In this document: positions 1 to 14,627 of the stretch, piece after piece
Numbering within the stretch: the stretch's first letter is position 1
Layout: each line of letters opens with the position of its first letter
Origin: Raphanus sativus
Lineage: Eukaryota; Streptophyta; Magnoliopsida; Brassicales; Brassicaceae
Direction: 5' to 3'
Length of the DNA: 64,000 nt
NCBI RefSeq assembly: GCF_000801105.2
Contig: NC_079518.1
Span: 9,184,106 to 9,248,105 of the forward strand
The notes under the pieces: generated by a model
Database searches by the model: none
The model's input: only the letters and a program-made list of their open reading frames with translations
What the model was told of the DNA's origin: nothing
Position numbers and translations under genes: made by a program

Positions 1-441
1 AGTTTTCTTCCTTTCTTTTCTTCTAAAAGTCAACTCACCAAAGCCCTTGGCTGGTGTAGATTTTGCAGAGCTTCGTTTCTTTACTACACGGAGTTATATT
101 TTACGAGTTAGTAATGATGTCTTCTTTGTTGCATTCATTTGTGGAACATCTTTGTTTGTTTATGATGTTCTTCTTTCTATTTCTGCAGAATTTGAGAGTT
201 GCACATAATATGAATGGTTTCTAATTCTACAAAATAATGTAAATGTGTCCAGATTTTCTATGAGGAGAACAGGTAGAACATATCTGAGAATGATGTCGTA
301 ACGAATATTTTATTTAAGAACATAAAACTCGCTTTTCGAGTGTTTAAAACAACCATCTCATTTAGTGACTTAACAATTTCAGCATAATCATGTTCAAACC
401 CATCTTTTGTTGCTTACTTCTTAAGTTCCCTTTTTGTGCAT

Positions 442-4234
<3,793 letters not shown>

Positions 4235-5042
4235 AGCTTCACAACAACAACCCAAGGCTTGTTTTTTGCCTCCACCCAGAAAGTTTGATGAGCTTGGGGA
4301 ATTGAAAAACTAATTAGAGTTTGGTGCCTGAGAGGATCGGATAAAGATCTGGTTTTTTTGATAAAAAGACAAATCAGGCGTTAAGTACACATTTGTAACG
4401 TGTCTGGATTCTATTTCCTAACTTGTTTGCTTACCCATTTTTTTGTCATAAGCAACCAAATCTAACTAGTGAACAAGGCCGTATTAGCTTTATACAATAA
4501 ACAGGCCCGGCCCAATTAAAATTGAAGACCATGGATAGTCTTAAGACTTGGGATATTTTCAAGGCTTGTAATCTTTGAAATTTCATTCAGTTTTGGTCTA
4601 TTGATGTTTAGCTTTGACACTCTACGTAGATGCAATATGAAAATGATGAATCCAACTGTGAAATTATTATTGAAAATCTTTGCAATGCCCTTTAAGGATA
4701 AAAAAGTTGGCAACTTTTATTTTTTTAAAAACTGTGAAAAAATATTCATAAAATTCAAGTCATGTTTTAATGAGTCCAACCACCAAGACATCTTCAAATA
4801 TTTTCATGGATCTACTTGTGAAACAACATTAATAAAATGACCAGCTACACATATAAAAACAATATAATGTTCAAAACATAAAATATAAAGTAAATGTATA
4901 ACTTTAAATATATAGTATTAGAAAATAGGAAATTAAAGTTAAGTTTGTATGTAATACTGTATTTTAAATCTATTGTTATTTTGATATACATATATTTAAA
5001 TGTAAGCTCATACATGAAGTTTTGTGTATACTTTATGAGTTA
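4235..5042. other. AIM1 upstream region, no gene seen
   Basis: Contains the AIM1 5' leader and promoter, then AT-rich DNA. Short open frames near 4516-4840 lie on both strands in low-complexity sequence and resemble nothing I know. AIM1 is transcribed away from this region. Confidence 0.5.
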
Positions 5043-5068
5043 CTAGGGGTTGGTCCGCCCTACGGGCG
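5043..5068 (-). mobile_element. Helitron-like 3' terminus (orphan)
   Basis: Read on the minus strand, this is a short GC-rich hairpin (CGCCC, TAC loop, GGGCG) followed 10 bases later by the terminal CTAG and then T. This is the plant Helitron 3' end architecture seen in better-defined copies elsewhere in the window. The matching 5' TC end to the right was not found. Confidence 0.5.
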
Positions 5069-7484
5069 TGTGAGTTTATTGCAAAATCATTTTATGTTAG
5101 AACATATTTTAATTTTATAAACATTTGAAAAAATATCTTGAAAGCTGAATATAATAAATATTTGTTGTTTATACTGAAAGTTTTAGATTTAGATTGTTCC
5201 ATTTATAATAAGCTTATGCTGAAGAAAGATTTGCAACCTTGTAGTTTTTTTTTTTTGTAACTTGCAACCTTGTAGTTTTATTTAAACATTTGAACGAAAT
5301 GTAGCACGATTCATTTGTAGTTTCAATGGTCTCGACTTTCTCAGTTCATAGGAATTCAGTTAAATATATGACAATAAAGATTGGGCATGTTTAAAACATG
5401 TGCATCATGAAAGTATGTAAGTGCGTAAAATTTTTTCTAACCTACGGGGAAGTTGAAATGTATGCATTGAGCTCAGCAACTATAACAGTTTCAATTTTGT
5501 GAACACCACCGTACTTGGAACCACCTCTTGCGACGATTTCGTGGATGACAACTAACCTCCGGGGGTTTTTCTTATTTACCAGCTACCGTTTAGACGTAAG
5601 TTTTATTGATTCAATAAAATTCTATGATATGAACTTAATCTACAGGCGTTGACTTGACCCAATATCTTTCTAATACTAAAAACGTGTCTCAAATGTTGGG
5701 TGAGAAAAAAGCGGCATAAAAAAAATCAGATATGCTAGATGTCATATTCCTGAGACCAACCATATGGATTAAAGAAGGCAGGGAATATGGATACAATATC
5801 TACATTTGGTCAACAACTATAAATAAGTGAGACATAGTTTTACCTCCCACAAGTTTAGGATTAAAGCTAAGGTCCACCACCGCTGAACATGGCAAGAACT
5901 ACCGCGGATCTCTACCAACGGAGATGAATGGAGGGTGATTCTGAAAATACCTGAAGAAAGGTGGATACCAATCAAGGTCAGGGTGGTGGGATGCAGCAGC
6001 TTTACCCCGCCCAGTAAGAACCAATACCATGTTAAGTAACTTAACCTCCTTGGGTATTCATGTGTAGGGGCTGTTCGTCAATTGTTACTCTTGTTTGAGT
6101 GAGAGACTGAGAGTTAGTTTAATAATTCTTGCATGAGTTAAAGCAGCACCGTTCTGTTAAGATTTGGTTTGTTTATCATATATTTTCAGTCATTTATCGT
6201 TAAAGGCCTAAAGAGTTAATCAGAATTCATTGATTTCAGGGTAAAAATACCAAATTATCTTGATGGAAAACCATTTCCTCGTTGGTTATTGGCAGCTTGG
6301 CTCAGATAAGCAAGTGAAATATCTTTTCTTTTTCTCTCTTTCCTATTAGTTCCAAGTAGCTTAGCTGCAACTGGACCACCATATCCTTTTCTAAAAGCGA
6401 TTTTACCAAGACTTGTTTTCTTCTTGTGAATCTGACAAGACAAATATACAAAAACAAAAAAATCATCAAGTTATTTCTTGTTGTCTGAGCCGTCCAAGGA
6501 ATAGTTTATTTTACCTTTGTGAGTCTCTTCTTCAGTTTAGAACGTGAAGTGGTTCCATTCTCCTTGTTCTGTTTTGGTTTTATAGTCCTTCCTTTTATTT
6601 GGTCTCTCTCTTGATGTTCTTTCTTTCTTGCTTTCTACAACTCTTCTCATCTTCTGTCTTGACGTGTGCAACTTCTTCTGCTCTCATATTTTCTTGTTCC
6701 TTTGTTCTTGCTTTGCTTTCCAGCCAAATAAAGCTTGTCAGATGAAAACTCTTGTTTTGCTTTTATGTAGCTGTCCTAATAAAGCTTCCGTAATGTTCTC
6801 TAACCACAATGAAGTGATCTTCTCCTTTAATTGCTTGGATCTTGACCTTACATCCCAAATTTGTTTCATTAAATCTCTCATCTTCTCTTTCGTTACATCA
6901 TTCAAGTAAGACAAAATCAGAATTTTTAATTATGGTGTATATAACTTAAATAGTTATAATTCATGTAAACAATGAATTGTGAGCAATACACAGTTAAGAC
7001 ACCATAGAAGTATATGTAGACACTGTGAACATTCGGGTTTGGTTTTGGAAGACCAGTGCATTTAAACATTGTAGAGGTTGCACATAAAATTACTGACTTG
7101 TTGGTGCTCGCCTTTGGTGTATTTCTTGTAAGCTAAAGAGACTGTTATTTGACAATTACTGAGACATTGTCCGGCCATTCCCTGCAATATACATTCATAG
7201 GATTAGTTGATATAGCAGCTATTTATGTGAAACATATGGAGAGTTTGGGATTTTCTGGTAGCCAGGTTTTTAGAAGTGATAACCACAAAAGAAGCTAAAA
7301 ATAAATTGAATTACCACAAATGAATTTGTTTCATAAAGATTCTACTTGAGGATTAGAAGCCATCCCACCCAATACATCATACAAAGTCTTTTTATCCATA
7401 TACTCTAAAAACCGAACCTGATCAGCTATTGTAGTTGACGTACCAAGATTTTAGAGTAAAATTACCACCAAGAGATATACTTAC
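5069..7484. other. gene-poor stretch, probably transposon debris
   Basis: I found no intact gene. A 62-residue minus-strand frame (6255-6443) is rich in Lys/Arg but not recognised. The stretch lies between a Helitron-like 3' end and fragments of SF3B4 and an RPA-like gene, so it may be the body of a decayed element. Confidence 0.35.
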
Positions 7485-7768
7485 ACGGTCAAGGTTTCCA
7501 ATGAAAAAGGTTAGCACCAACATCCAAGCTCTTCTTATCTTGAGACGCCTAATACATTTTCAATCCAAAAAACAAAATGTTAGCAAATTCCTAAGAGGGG
7601 CAACTCAAAACTCATAAGAGCCATCTGAAAGAGTTATAGTTCCGTGAGAATTTCCTATTAAAAAAAAGATAGAATGCTTAATAACGGATGCTCCGGAAAC
7701 AAAGACGATACCCGGTTAGCACATATAGACTTCCCATGGAGCTTAATCATGTTAAGAACCTTAATTGC
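7485..7768 (-). pseudogene. SF3B4 (splicing factor 3B subunit 4) fragment
   Basis: Two exon-like pieces match the first RRM of SF3B4/SAP49 and its linker. The first (7768-7713) follows a CAG acceptor and reads AIKVLNMIKLHGK before a diverged tail ending at a GT. The second (7548-7485) reads ASQDKKSLDVGANLF. There an extra T in a run of five pushes the next motif (FIGNLD in the family) out of frame and gives a stop. The rest of the protein, both flanking exons and the proline-rich C-terminus, was not found. This is a displaced, dead gene fragment. Confidence 0.7.
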
Positions 7769-8097
7769 CTGCAGAAAAGACGTTACCATTTGAGCAAACA
7801 AAAGAAGTCTAAAACTTTTTCAAAGAAGAGAAGGAGCCTGATTTACCTAGTCATCATTTTCTTTGCTTCAAAGTTCAGAGCTCAATGAATCCATATCCTT
7901 GGTGAAGATTAATCACCCTAGACGTTAACTAAATCAAACCATTAATCAAAGGAGTTAATGTCAAAATGATCATCAATTCCGACCAAGATAAGTATGATTA
8001 TCAAGTTTCACTAAACAAAGCAACAGTAGCTATTATTGAAGAAACTAAGCGAGATTATTGATAAAATCAAAGTGAATTTACCAACCACCTTAAGTAG

Positions 8098-8345
8098 ATG
8101 GTAGATGTCTGAAAGTGATCAATTGGTCGACATTGATTGAACCTTGAATGAGCGTCGACTGAGAAGATGACAACGATCCAGTAATATTTTGAATATATAA
8201 AGTTTAGGAGAAAATAACAAAATGCAATGACCTTCTCATCAAGGAGTGGCATGTGGACGCATAAGATCACCACATTTCTTGAGACTACGTGGTTCCCAAA
8301 AACGAAGAAGCCTTGTGACAACAGGATAAGGAGTACGTCCAGTCT
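8098..8345 (-). pseudogene. RPA70-like (DUF223 / OB-fold) fragment
   Basis: The translation shows RLLRFWEPRSLKKCGDLM, then in the next frame PLLDEK, then after a plausible intron (donor at 8231, acceptor at 8159) STLIQGSINVDQLITFRHL. This order matches the first OB-fold of the plant replication protein A 70 kDa-like family (RLLRFWEARN..GELM..LLLDEK..IQ..VN..L..FR). The frame changes between LM and LLDEK and a stop follows FRHLPST, so it is broken. Plant Helitrons commonly carry RPA-like genes, so this may be a Helitron passenger rather than a host gene. Confidence 0.65.
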
Positions 8346-8814
8346 TCAGTTCAGTACGCGAAACCTGATGGATTACTATGTTTTGAAGCGAAATGAAATA
8401 TCTATATGCTGCAATTCCTTTTCGTGAAATGCATCAGTTCGTTGGAGTTCCCGAGCTGAAGACCATACGTTTCTGGTTTATGTTGATAATCAGTTCGAGA
8501 GAGTGAGCGGATTGGTGAAGAAGACCTTAATGCTTGGATAACTCTATAAATGAAGACGTTACAAAGACAACGGCCAATTACGGTGAAATGTGAAGAACCA
8601 CGGCCGACTCTCCAACTCCTGATGTGAAAATGTAACAAACCTAAGCTGAACAGGGCCTTTTCAGAATGAAACCAATAGCCCACCTACTTAATCATATGAC
8701 AGCCCATTTAAATTGTAAAATTTCTCGATAGTGAAAATTTTTGAGGTGACAGGTGGCGAAAAATGCCCCTTCCTCCGTGCTGACGTGGACGCAGGAGAAG
8801 CCATGAAAGTCTAC
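8346..8814. other. stretch without recognised gene
   Basis: A minus-strand open frame (8402-8683) runs upstream of the RPA-like fragment and could be its decayed leader or first exon. I see no family signature. Confidence 0.3.
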
Positions 8815-8823
8815 TTTATATAT

Positions 8824-9709
8824 GGACAAGACTTGGGTTCACCCCCTATGGTGAACCTTTAAATTCACAACTTCCCTAATAACCAATCAAAGTGCCAACT
8901 AGATTAATGATTTAAAAATTTTAAATATTTTTTTCAAAAACCAAAATAATGAAAAAAAATAAATAGTGTCAATTTTAATAATGCTAATGTCACTATCTAA
9001 TCCATAAACTCAAACTCTATACCCTAAATCCAAATTCTAAACCCTAAATTCTAATTATAAACTCAAATTCTATACCCTAAACCCAAATCTTAAACCCTAA
9101 ACTCAAACCTCATAAACCCAAAAACCTGAACTTTAAACTCAAACCTATACCCTAAACCCAAATCCTAGACTCTAAACCTAAAATGTAAATACAAAACCCA
9201 AACCATATACCCTAAATATTTGGATTAATATTGATATTGTTCTTTTGAAATTTAAGGTTAAGAATTAAAGTTTGGATTTATAGTTCATGGTTTGGGTTAC
9301 GGACTAGGATTTGGGTTTAGGGTTTAGGGTCTACGGTTTAGGTTTAGGATTTATGGTTTGGGTTTAGAGTCTAGGATTTGGGTTTAGGGTCTAAGGTTTG
9401 AGTTTAGGGTATAGTTTTGGGTTTAGAGTTTAGATTTTTTGGTTTATGATTTATGGTTTAGGTTTAGAGTTTAAGATTTGGGTTTAGGGTATAGAGTTTG
9501 GATTTATAATTTAAAATTTAGGGTTTAAAATTTGGATTTAGGGTATAGAATTTGAGTTTAGGGATTAAATAGTAATATTAGCATTATTAAATATGATATT
9601 ATTTATTTTTTAAATTATTTTATCATTAATCTAGTTGGCATTTTGATTGGTTATTAGGGAGGTGGTGAATTTAAAGGTTCACTATAGGGGGTGAACGCAA
9701 GTCTTGTCC
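8824..9709. mobile_element. MULE-type non-autonomous element with long TIRs and telomere-like arms
   Basis: The element is 886 bp and flanked by a perfect 9-bp target-site duplication TTTATATAT (8815-8823 and 9710-9718), the size made by Mutator-like transposases. The terminal inverted repeats start GGACAAGACTTG and pair for about 88 bp with only a few mismatches. Inside, the left arm holds degenerate CCCTAAA-type repeats and the right arm their inverted complement (GGGTTTAG), so the whole element can fold back on itself. There is no coding capacity. Confidence 0.9.
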
Positions 9710-9718
9710 TTTATATAT

Positions 9719-10485
9719 TAAGATAATCCCAAGAGAAGAGAGAGACTATTGTATGGTGTGGAACTCTTTTGGTTAGGAGAAAAGAGCATTAAAGGAGGTA
9801 AAATAATTGAACTATAAGTAAGGTCCAACGAACATCTATTTTAACTGGCTTCACGCTGTCATTCTTAATGTTGCAGATGCATTATGATGCGTCGGATAGA
9901 ATAATATTGCTACTGATCGAAATCTCGTGATCACTTACTTTTTCAGTGACCATTTACATTCCACTTTGTTATGGTTGTGTAGTTCAGTTATGAATTCTAA
10001 CTCAGATGTATCTCATCTACCATATATCATATGGATCCTAAATCAAAGTCCGTGTGCTTAAAATATGAAAATGATTGTTCCTAACTCTTCTAAAATATAC
10101 AAATCAAGTGTTTCTTTAACTTTGTTAATCTCCATATTACTTTTTTCTTGTCTTCCAACCTGTCTATTCAATGCATTTACATGCTCTATTTACTTGGGGC
10201 TTTGGATGCAGCCACATGCTCTGCATGCTCCCATTTATTGCACTTGTATTGAATATATAGTATTATGCAGTATACTATTTATATTACATTTTCGTTTTTA
10301 TATTTACATATTTTGTTTGAGTGTCAATTTTATAAGTATATATAATACTCTTTTTTGATAAAAGGCCTATATATAATACAAATCTAATCTGCATACGAGT
10401 AACACGTAAAAACACGCTCGTATCTCTAATATATACAGAAACATATACGACGAGTTAAACGATAAAAACTGTGGTGGTAAAATTC
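9719..10485. other. stretch without recognised gene
   Basis: AT-rich DNA with a hydrophobic 97-residue open frame (10065-10358) that lacks any recognisable domain. I see nothing convincing. Confidence 0.4.
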
Positions 10486-10488
10486 TAA

Positions 10489-11175
10489 GAGCATCTCCAA
10501 AAGAACTTTCTATTTAAGAGTTTTTAAAATTTTAAGTTTGAAGTTTCAAAATGTTCTTCTTCAAAAGCAAACTTCAAATATAACTTCAAAATTATTTATA
10601 TTTTACACTATAATCCTTATATTTGTTATAATTAATATAAATTTATAAATAACTAGCACATATATAAAATATCACATTGATATTGATTAATAAAATCTTA
10701 CAGTAAATATATAAATTATAAATATAAATATATAACTAAATATTAAACTACAAGAAAAAGACGCTATATTTTGAAACTTGTAAAACTTCATATATGAAGT
10801 TTAAAGATGTTTTTAAACTTCATATTTGAAGTCTAAAGATGTTTTTAAACCTTAAAACTTCTTATTTTAAGGTTTTTATTTAGTTTTATGTGTAAAACTT
10901 AAATTTATGAAAACAAATATGAAATATTATGAGATATGATTTTTTTTTAAAGATTAAAATGATAAACAACAAAATATTTAAGAATCATAAAATATAGTAT
11001 GTAATTGTAATGACCAAAATGCAAATAAAAAGTAAAATTTCAATGAAGTTTTGAGTAGTGACACTCTATATTTGAAGTTTCAATACTAAAACTTTAAATT
11101 TGAAGTTTTGAAGTTTCCTTTTAGAGAACAAAAAACTTCAAATATGAAATTATAAAATGTCTTTTGGAGATGCTA
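10489..11175. mobile_element. Harbinger-like MITE
   Basis: Inverted termini GAGCATCTCCAAAAGA and its near complement ending at 11175 (last base changed) are flanked by the 3-bp duplication TAA (10486-10488 and 11176-11178), typical of PIF/Harbinger. The interior is AT-rich with many repeats of AAACTTCAAATATGAAG-like blocks. It has no coding capacity. Confidence 0.75.
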
Positions 11176-11538
11176 TAAGAACTTGTTGCTCAAAAAAAAA
11201 AATCTAAGAGCGCAAAGAAATAATATTAAAAAGAGAAAACTATATGTTTTTTTATGTAGATGTTGACACAAAGAAAAATCAATACGAAATTTTATACTAA
11301 CTTATCTGCTCAATTTGTCACTTTATAATTGATAAACCCTAATTATAAACCTGCATACAATACAATAGAGCAGTAAAAGTAAATGTTTACCTGGATGATT
11401 TGCATCGAACAAATAAGATATGAGATAGTGTCCAACATTTATTTATTACAAATACAACTTATCTCCATCTGGCTTTTTTTTGGTCAAATCGATATCTCCA
11501 TCTGGCTTTATAACCCTAATTTTAACCATCCATTTTCC

Positions 11539-11546
11539 TATATAAG
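11539..11546 (+). promoter_or_regulatory. TATA box of the first glycine-rich protein gene
   Basis: TATATAAG lies about 90 bp upstream of the ATG at 11632. An A/C-rich leader without other ATGs separates the two. Inferred from sequence and position only. Confidence 0.6.
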
Positions 11547-11631
11547 CCCTCCCATATTATGTACTCTTCACTACTTTTTCTACTTAACAAAAACACACAA
11601 CAAAGTTACTTTACAAAAAGAGTAACAAGAG

Positions 11632-12069
11632 ATGGCAATTAGGTGTTTAGCCGTGTTCCTCGTTGCTCTCACGGTGGCTCAGTCCGTCACTGCCACAAGA
11701 CCGGCACCGACCAAGAATGTCGGAGCTGGTCTTGACGACCAAAAGAACTTTGTTGCTTTTGCTGGCGTCGGTGGAGCTGCTGGAGTTGGTGGTATTGGAA
11801 CAGGTCTTGGTGGTGTAGCCGGTGGAGTCGGTGGTGTCGCCGGAGTTCTGCCTGTAGGTGGAGTAGGCGGGGGAATTGGTGGTCTAGGAGGGGGTGTAGG
11901 TGGTCTCGGTGGTGTAGGTGGTCTAGGCGGTGGTTCAGGTCTCGGTGGTGGAATAGGTAGTGGTTCAGGTCTTGGTGGTGTAGGTGGACTCGGCGGTGTA
12001 GGCGGACTTGGTGGTTTGGGAGGAATTGGCGGTGGAAGCGATTGTGGTGGCGTTCTACCTCACCCTTGA
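11632..12069 (+). CDS. secreted glycine-rich protein (At4g29020-like)
   Basis: A single exon encodes 145 residues. Residues 1-21 form a signal peptide (MAIRCLAVFLVALTVAQSVTA), followed by a short region with the LDDQKNF motif found in this group of Brassicaceae putative cell-wall proteins. From about residue 45 to 135 the chain is almost wholly GGVGG/GGLGG repeats. It ends with DCGGVLPHP, including one cysteine. A structural role in the wall or apoplast is likely from family knowledge; no enzyme motif is present. It lies next to AIM1, as in Arabidopsis. The ATG is supported by the signal peptide and the TATA box about 90 bp upstream. Confidence 0.85.
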   Translation: MAIRCLAVFLVALTVAQSVTATRPAPTKNVGAGLDDQKNFVAFAGVGGAAGVGGIGTGLGGVAGGVGGVAGVLPVGGVGGGIGGLGGGVGGLGGVGGLGGGSGLGGGIGSGSGLGGVGGLGGVGGLGGLGGIGGGSDCGGVLPHP

Positions 12070-12799
12070 TAATAAAAACGTTCTTTTCCTTTATAAACCA
12101 AAGATCGATCCAAGGGTTTATAATGTTTGTATCAGTTTTCTAAATGTTGTAAGTTTTTTATTTTCCCGATGTTATGTTTTAGTGTTTGCTTGCTTTATGT
12201 TATTTTCATGATGCTTGTTATTGATTAATTACTTGAGATAATACTTGTGCTATAGTATATATTTGTTTGCGTGAGGTAAAACAGTGTTGCTGGTGCTCCA
12301 AGTTATTCATATAAAAAAAAAAAAGCTATTCATATAGTTGCAATTTGCATGGAGGACAACAAGAATATCGATCGGTCTTAGAACTCTTTTTGTAAAAGTT
12401 GATGAAAAACAAAATCTCCTCTCACCGTGTGATTCCATCGCAAAGAAAGCAGAATATAAGTTCTGTAGACTAATCAAATAGTATCATTTAGATGAACGAT
12501 ATACACTTATAAAAAAACCAAAATACACTTATATATCAACCATAATGAACGAGAGGGGTTTTGTAGTTATTTACTTCTTGCCAACAGTCTACGACTTTTA
12601 ACACCAAATAAATGAAGAGACCCATAAATAAATAAACAGCCGACATCAAATATTTTAAAACTTTTGATATTTCAAAAACAATATTGTTATTTCTTTTGCT
12701 TTTTTTCCTGAACTGATCCAAAAAAAAAATCAAACAGGGTTTCAAATTGTTTAATAAATTTCATTAAAATAGTGTGTAACTAATTAATTTGAAATAATA
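12070..12799. other. 3' flank of glycine-rich gene, no further gene
   Basis: Contains the 3' untranslated region of the preceding gene and AT-rich spacer. The open frames at 12008-12211 (+) and 12536-12745 (-) have no recognisable content. Confidence 0.4.
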
Positions 12800-13073
12800 T
12801 ATTCCATCTGTTTCAAAATAATATATATTATTGAGTTTTCACAATTTTCAAGAAAATACAGAAAATTTGATAATAAATGTATTATTTTCTGTGTTCAACT
12901 ATTTTTTATGATTTTTAACCAATCAAAATTCAGTAAATATAAGTAATGTTTTTGTAATTTACAATTTGCTATTATTAAATACATTGAAAATGTAAAAGGT
13001 AAAATTTTTATAAACAAAGTTTTTTATAAACAATTTTTTTTCTAAAACGTAGGTTATTCTGGTACGGGGAGTA
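12800..13073. mobile_element. small MITE, family shared with 46800-47047
   Basis: Begins TATTCCATCTGTTTCA and ends with the related inverted sequence GGGGAGTA. The interior shares the motif AACCAATCAAAATTCA and a following TTTACAATT block with the second copy at 46800-47047, in the same order. The termini resemble the common plant 'CTCCxTCTGTTTCA' Mariner-type MITEs; I could not fix a target duplication. Confidence 0.6.
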
Positions 13074-13238
13074 CTGTTTAACATATGGAGATTACTAGAG
13101 AGTCGTGTGACTCGAGAATATCGTCGGTGGAGTGTCTTAATATTAAATGGTGAATGCACTATAATGCATTGCTTGAGCTGTTTTCTATATACGGTGGAAG
13201 CTCAAACTATTCCTGCTCCATGACCATGAATCATGAAA

Positions 13239-14024
13239 AAAGGGTACCAAAACTAAAAGAGCATGAGTTTCGTTTAGGCACTTTGAAAGAAAACCCTAGC
13301 TGTCAAAAGAGAAAAAGAGAGATTTTCCATAGTTCCAAGCCGATGATCGGAGGCTTCTTCAACTCCGACATCGGCTTGTTTAATTCGTTTTGCATTTTTT
13401 TTTGGATCTGTTTTGTTTCCAGTCACTGTTTTATTGCCAATTTATTTTGAATCTGACGAAGTTTTTTATTGTTCTTTCGTATGCTTTTTCCAATTGGTTT
13501 GGAAAAACAAAACTTTTTGTTCAGTTGAACTATTTAGAAAAATTAATTGACAGATCTACTGTGGATGATGGCGACGGGTCTTACCGGCTTCAATTGTTGA
13601 TGGTTCTTCATTCGATGGTGATGGAGTTCTTGCTGCAAACTATGGTTACTTCGAAAGGCAGCATGAAGTTCTATGGAACGGTAATCTCTTTGACTCTGAT
13701 AATAGAGTAAAATAGAGAGTTGTCTTATCTCGGTGGCTCCTACTGGAGTAATAAAAAGAGAATGACAATCGTTTTCAACTCACTCTGAAGCGTGGTGCTT
13801 TTGGATTAATTTGAAGGTTATCTCCTTTGAGGTTCGTCTATTCCAGAAGCAAATATGAAGCTTTTATATGAAAAAATCTTTAGTTATCCATACGCAAAAT
13901 AGATATGTTAGTTTATTTTGGATCCCTATTGGTGTATTCCTTTTCTATGTTGTTTTACTGGTTCTCATTGTTTAAAACTTTTTGACTTGAAGGCTAATAA
14001 TACAATTCAGTGACAAAAAAAAAA
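13239..14024 (+). mobile_element. long polyadenylated retroposon, copy 1
   Basis: A ~786 bp insert ends in an A-rich tail (after TACAATTCAGTGAC) and is flanked by a 17-bp direct repeat GACCATGAATCATGAAA (13222-13238 and 14025-14041). Long target duplications plus a poly-A tail mark LINE-driven retroposition. From about 13300 onward it is closely similar over its whole length to the insert at 61664-62413. No long open frame is conserved between the copies, so it looks non-autonomous. The extreme 5' end differs between copies. Confidence 0.85.
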
Positions 14025-14041
14025 GACCATGAATCATGAAA

Positions 14042-14627
14042 GTTTCAATTGTTGCAAAATATGTATACACACAGAAGCACTATATATGTATTATGTATAT
14101 ATGTTACAACTACCAAAAGCTAGAGAAGTCTTTTTTTTTTTATCAAGCTAGAGAAGTCTCTTTTAAAAGCTGTAGTTAGCTAGACGCGAAATACATTTAC
14201 TACCACGTAGCTGAAGTTAAGTATGGTTTTATTAACTTACGAAAATGATTGAAGTCTATATATGTAATACACCAATGGTTGTTTTCTTTTGTTAAAATGC
14301 ACCAAAGTTTTTATTACTCGCATCCTTGACACAAATGCATTACAAACCGTAATTTCTTCATGTAATTTCAGCAATAAAATTAATATAATGGTCTCAACCG
14401 ACGAAATAGTCATTTTTTGTCAACGACTCGCACACTACCGAGTTAATTGTGGGTGGCTAAGATTTTTGTATGCATCATTCATCTTTTATCATCATCTCGA
14501 CATATACAAAGAGAAGCAGGACATGATATTTTTTAAAATATTTGATCGCTTCTAGATAGAAGTCGTAAACTACTTATAGTAGTTTTTTCAAAAAAAAAAA
14601 AAAAACTACTTATAAGGAATTAAGTTA
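14042..14627. other. stretch without recognised gene
   Basis: AT-rich spacer. The 88-residue frame at 14289-14555 shows no domain. Confidence 0.4.

Noticed and set aside
8990..9560. Interstitial telomere or ancestral chromosome fusion point
   Set aside because: The CCCTAAA-like words are degenerate, inverted about a centre and enclosed in TIRs with a 9-bp duplication, so they belong to a transposon.
13390..13710. 106-residue protein in retroposon copy 1
   Set aside because: The related copy at 61664-62413 breaks this frame differently, so it is not conserved coding sequence.
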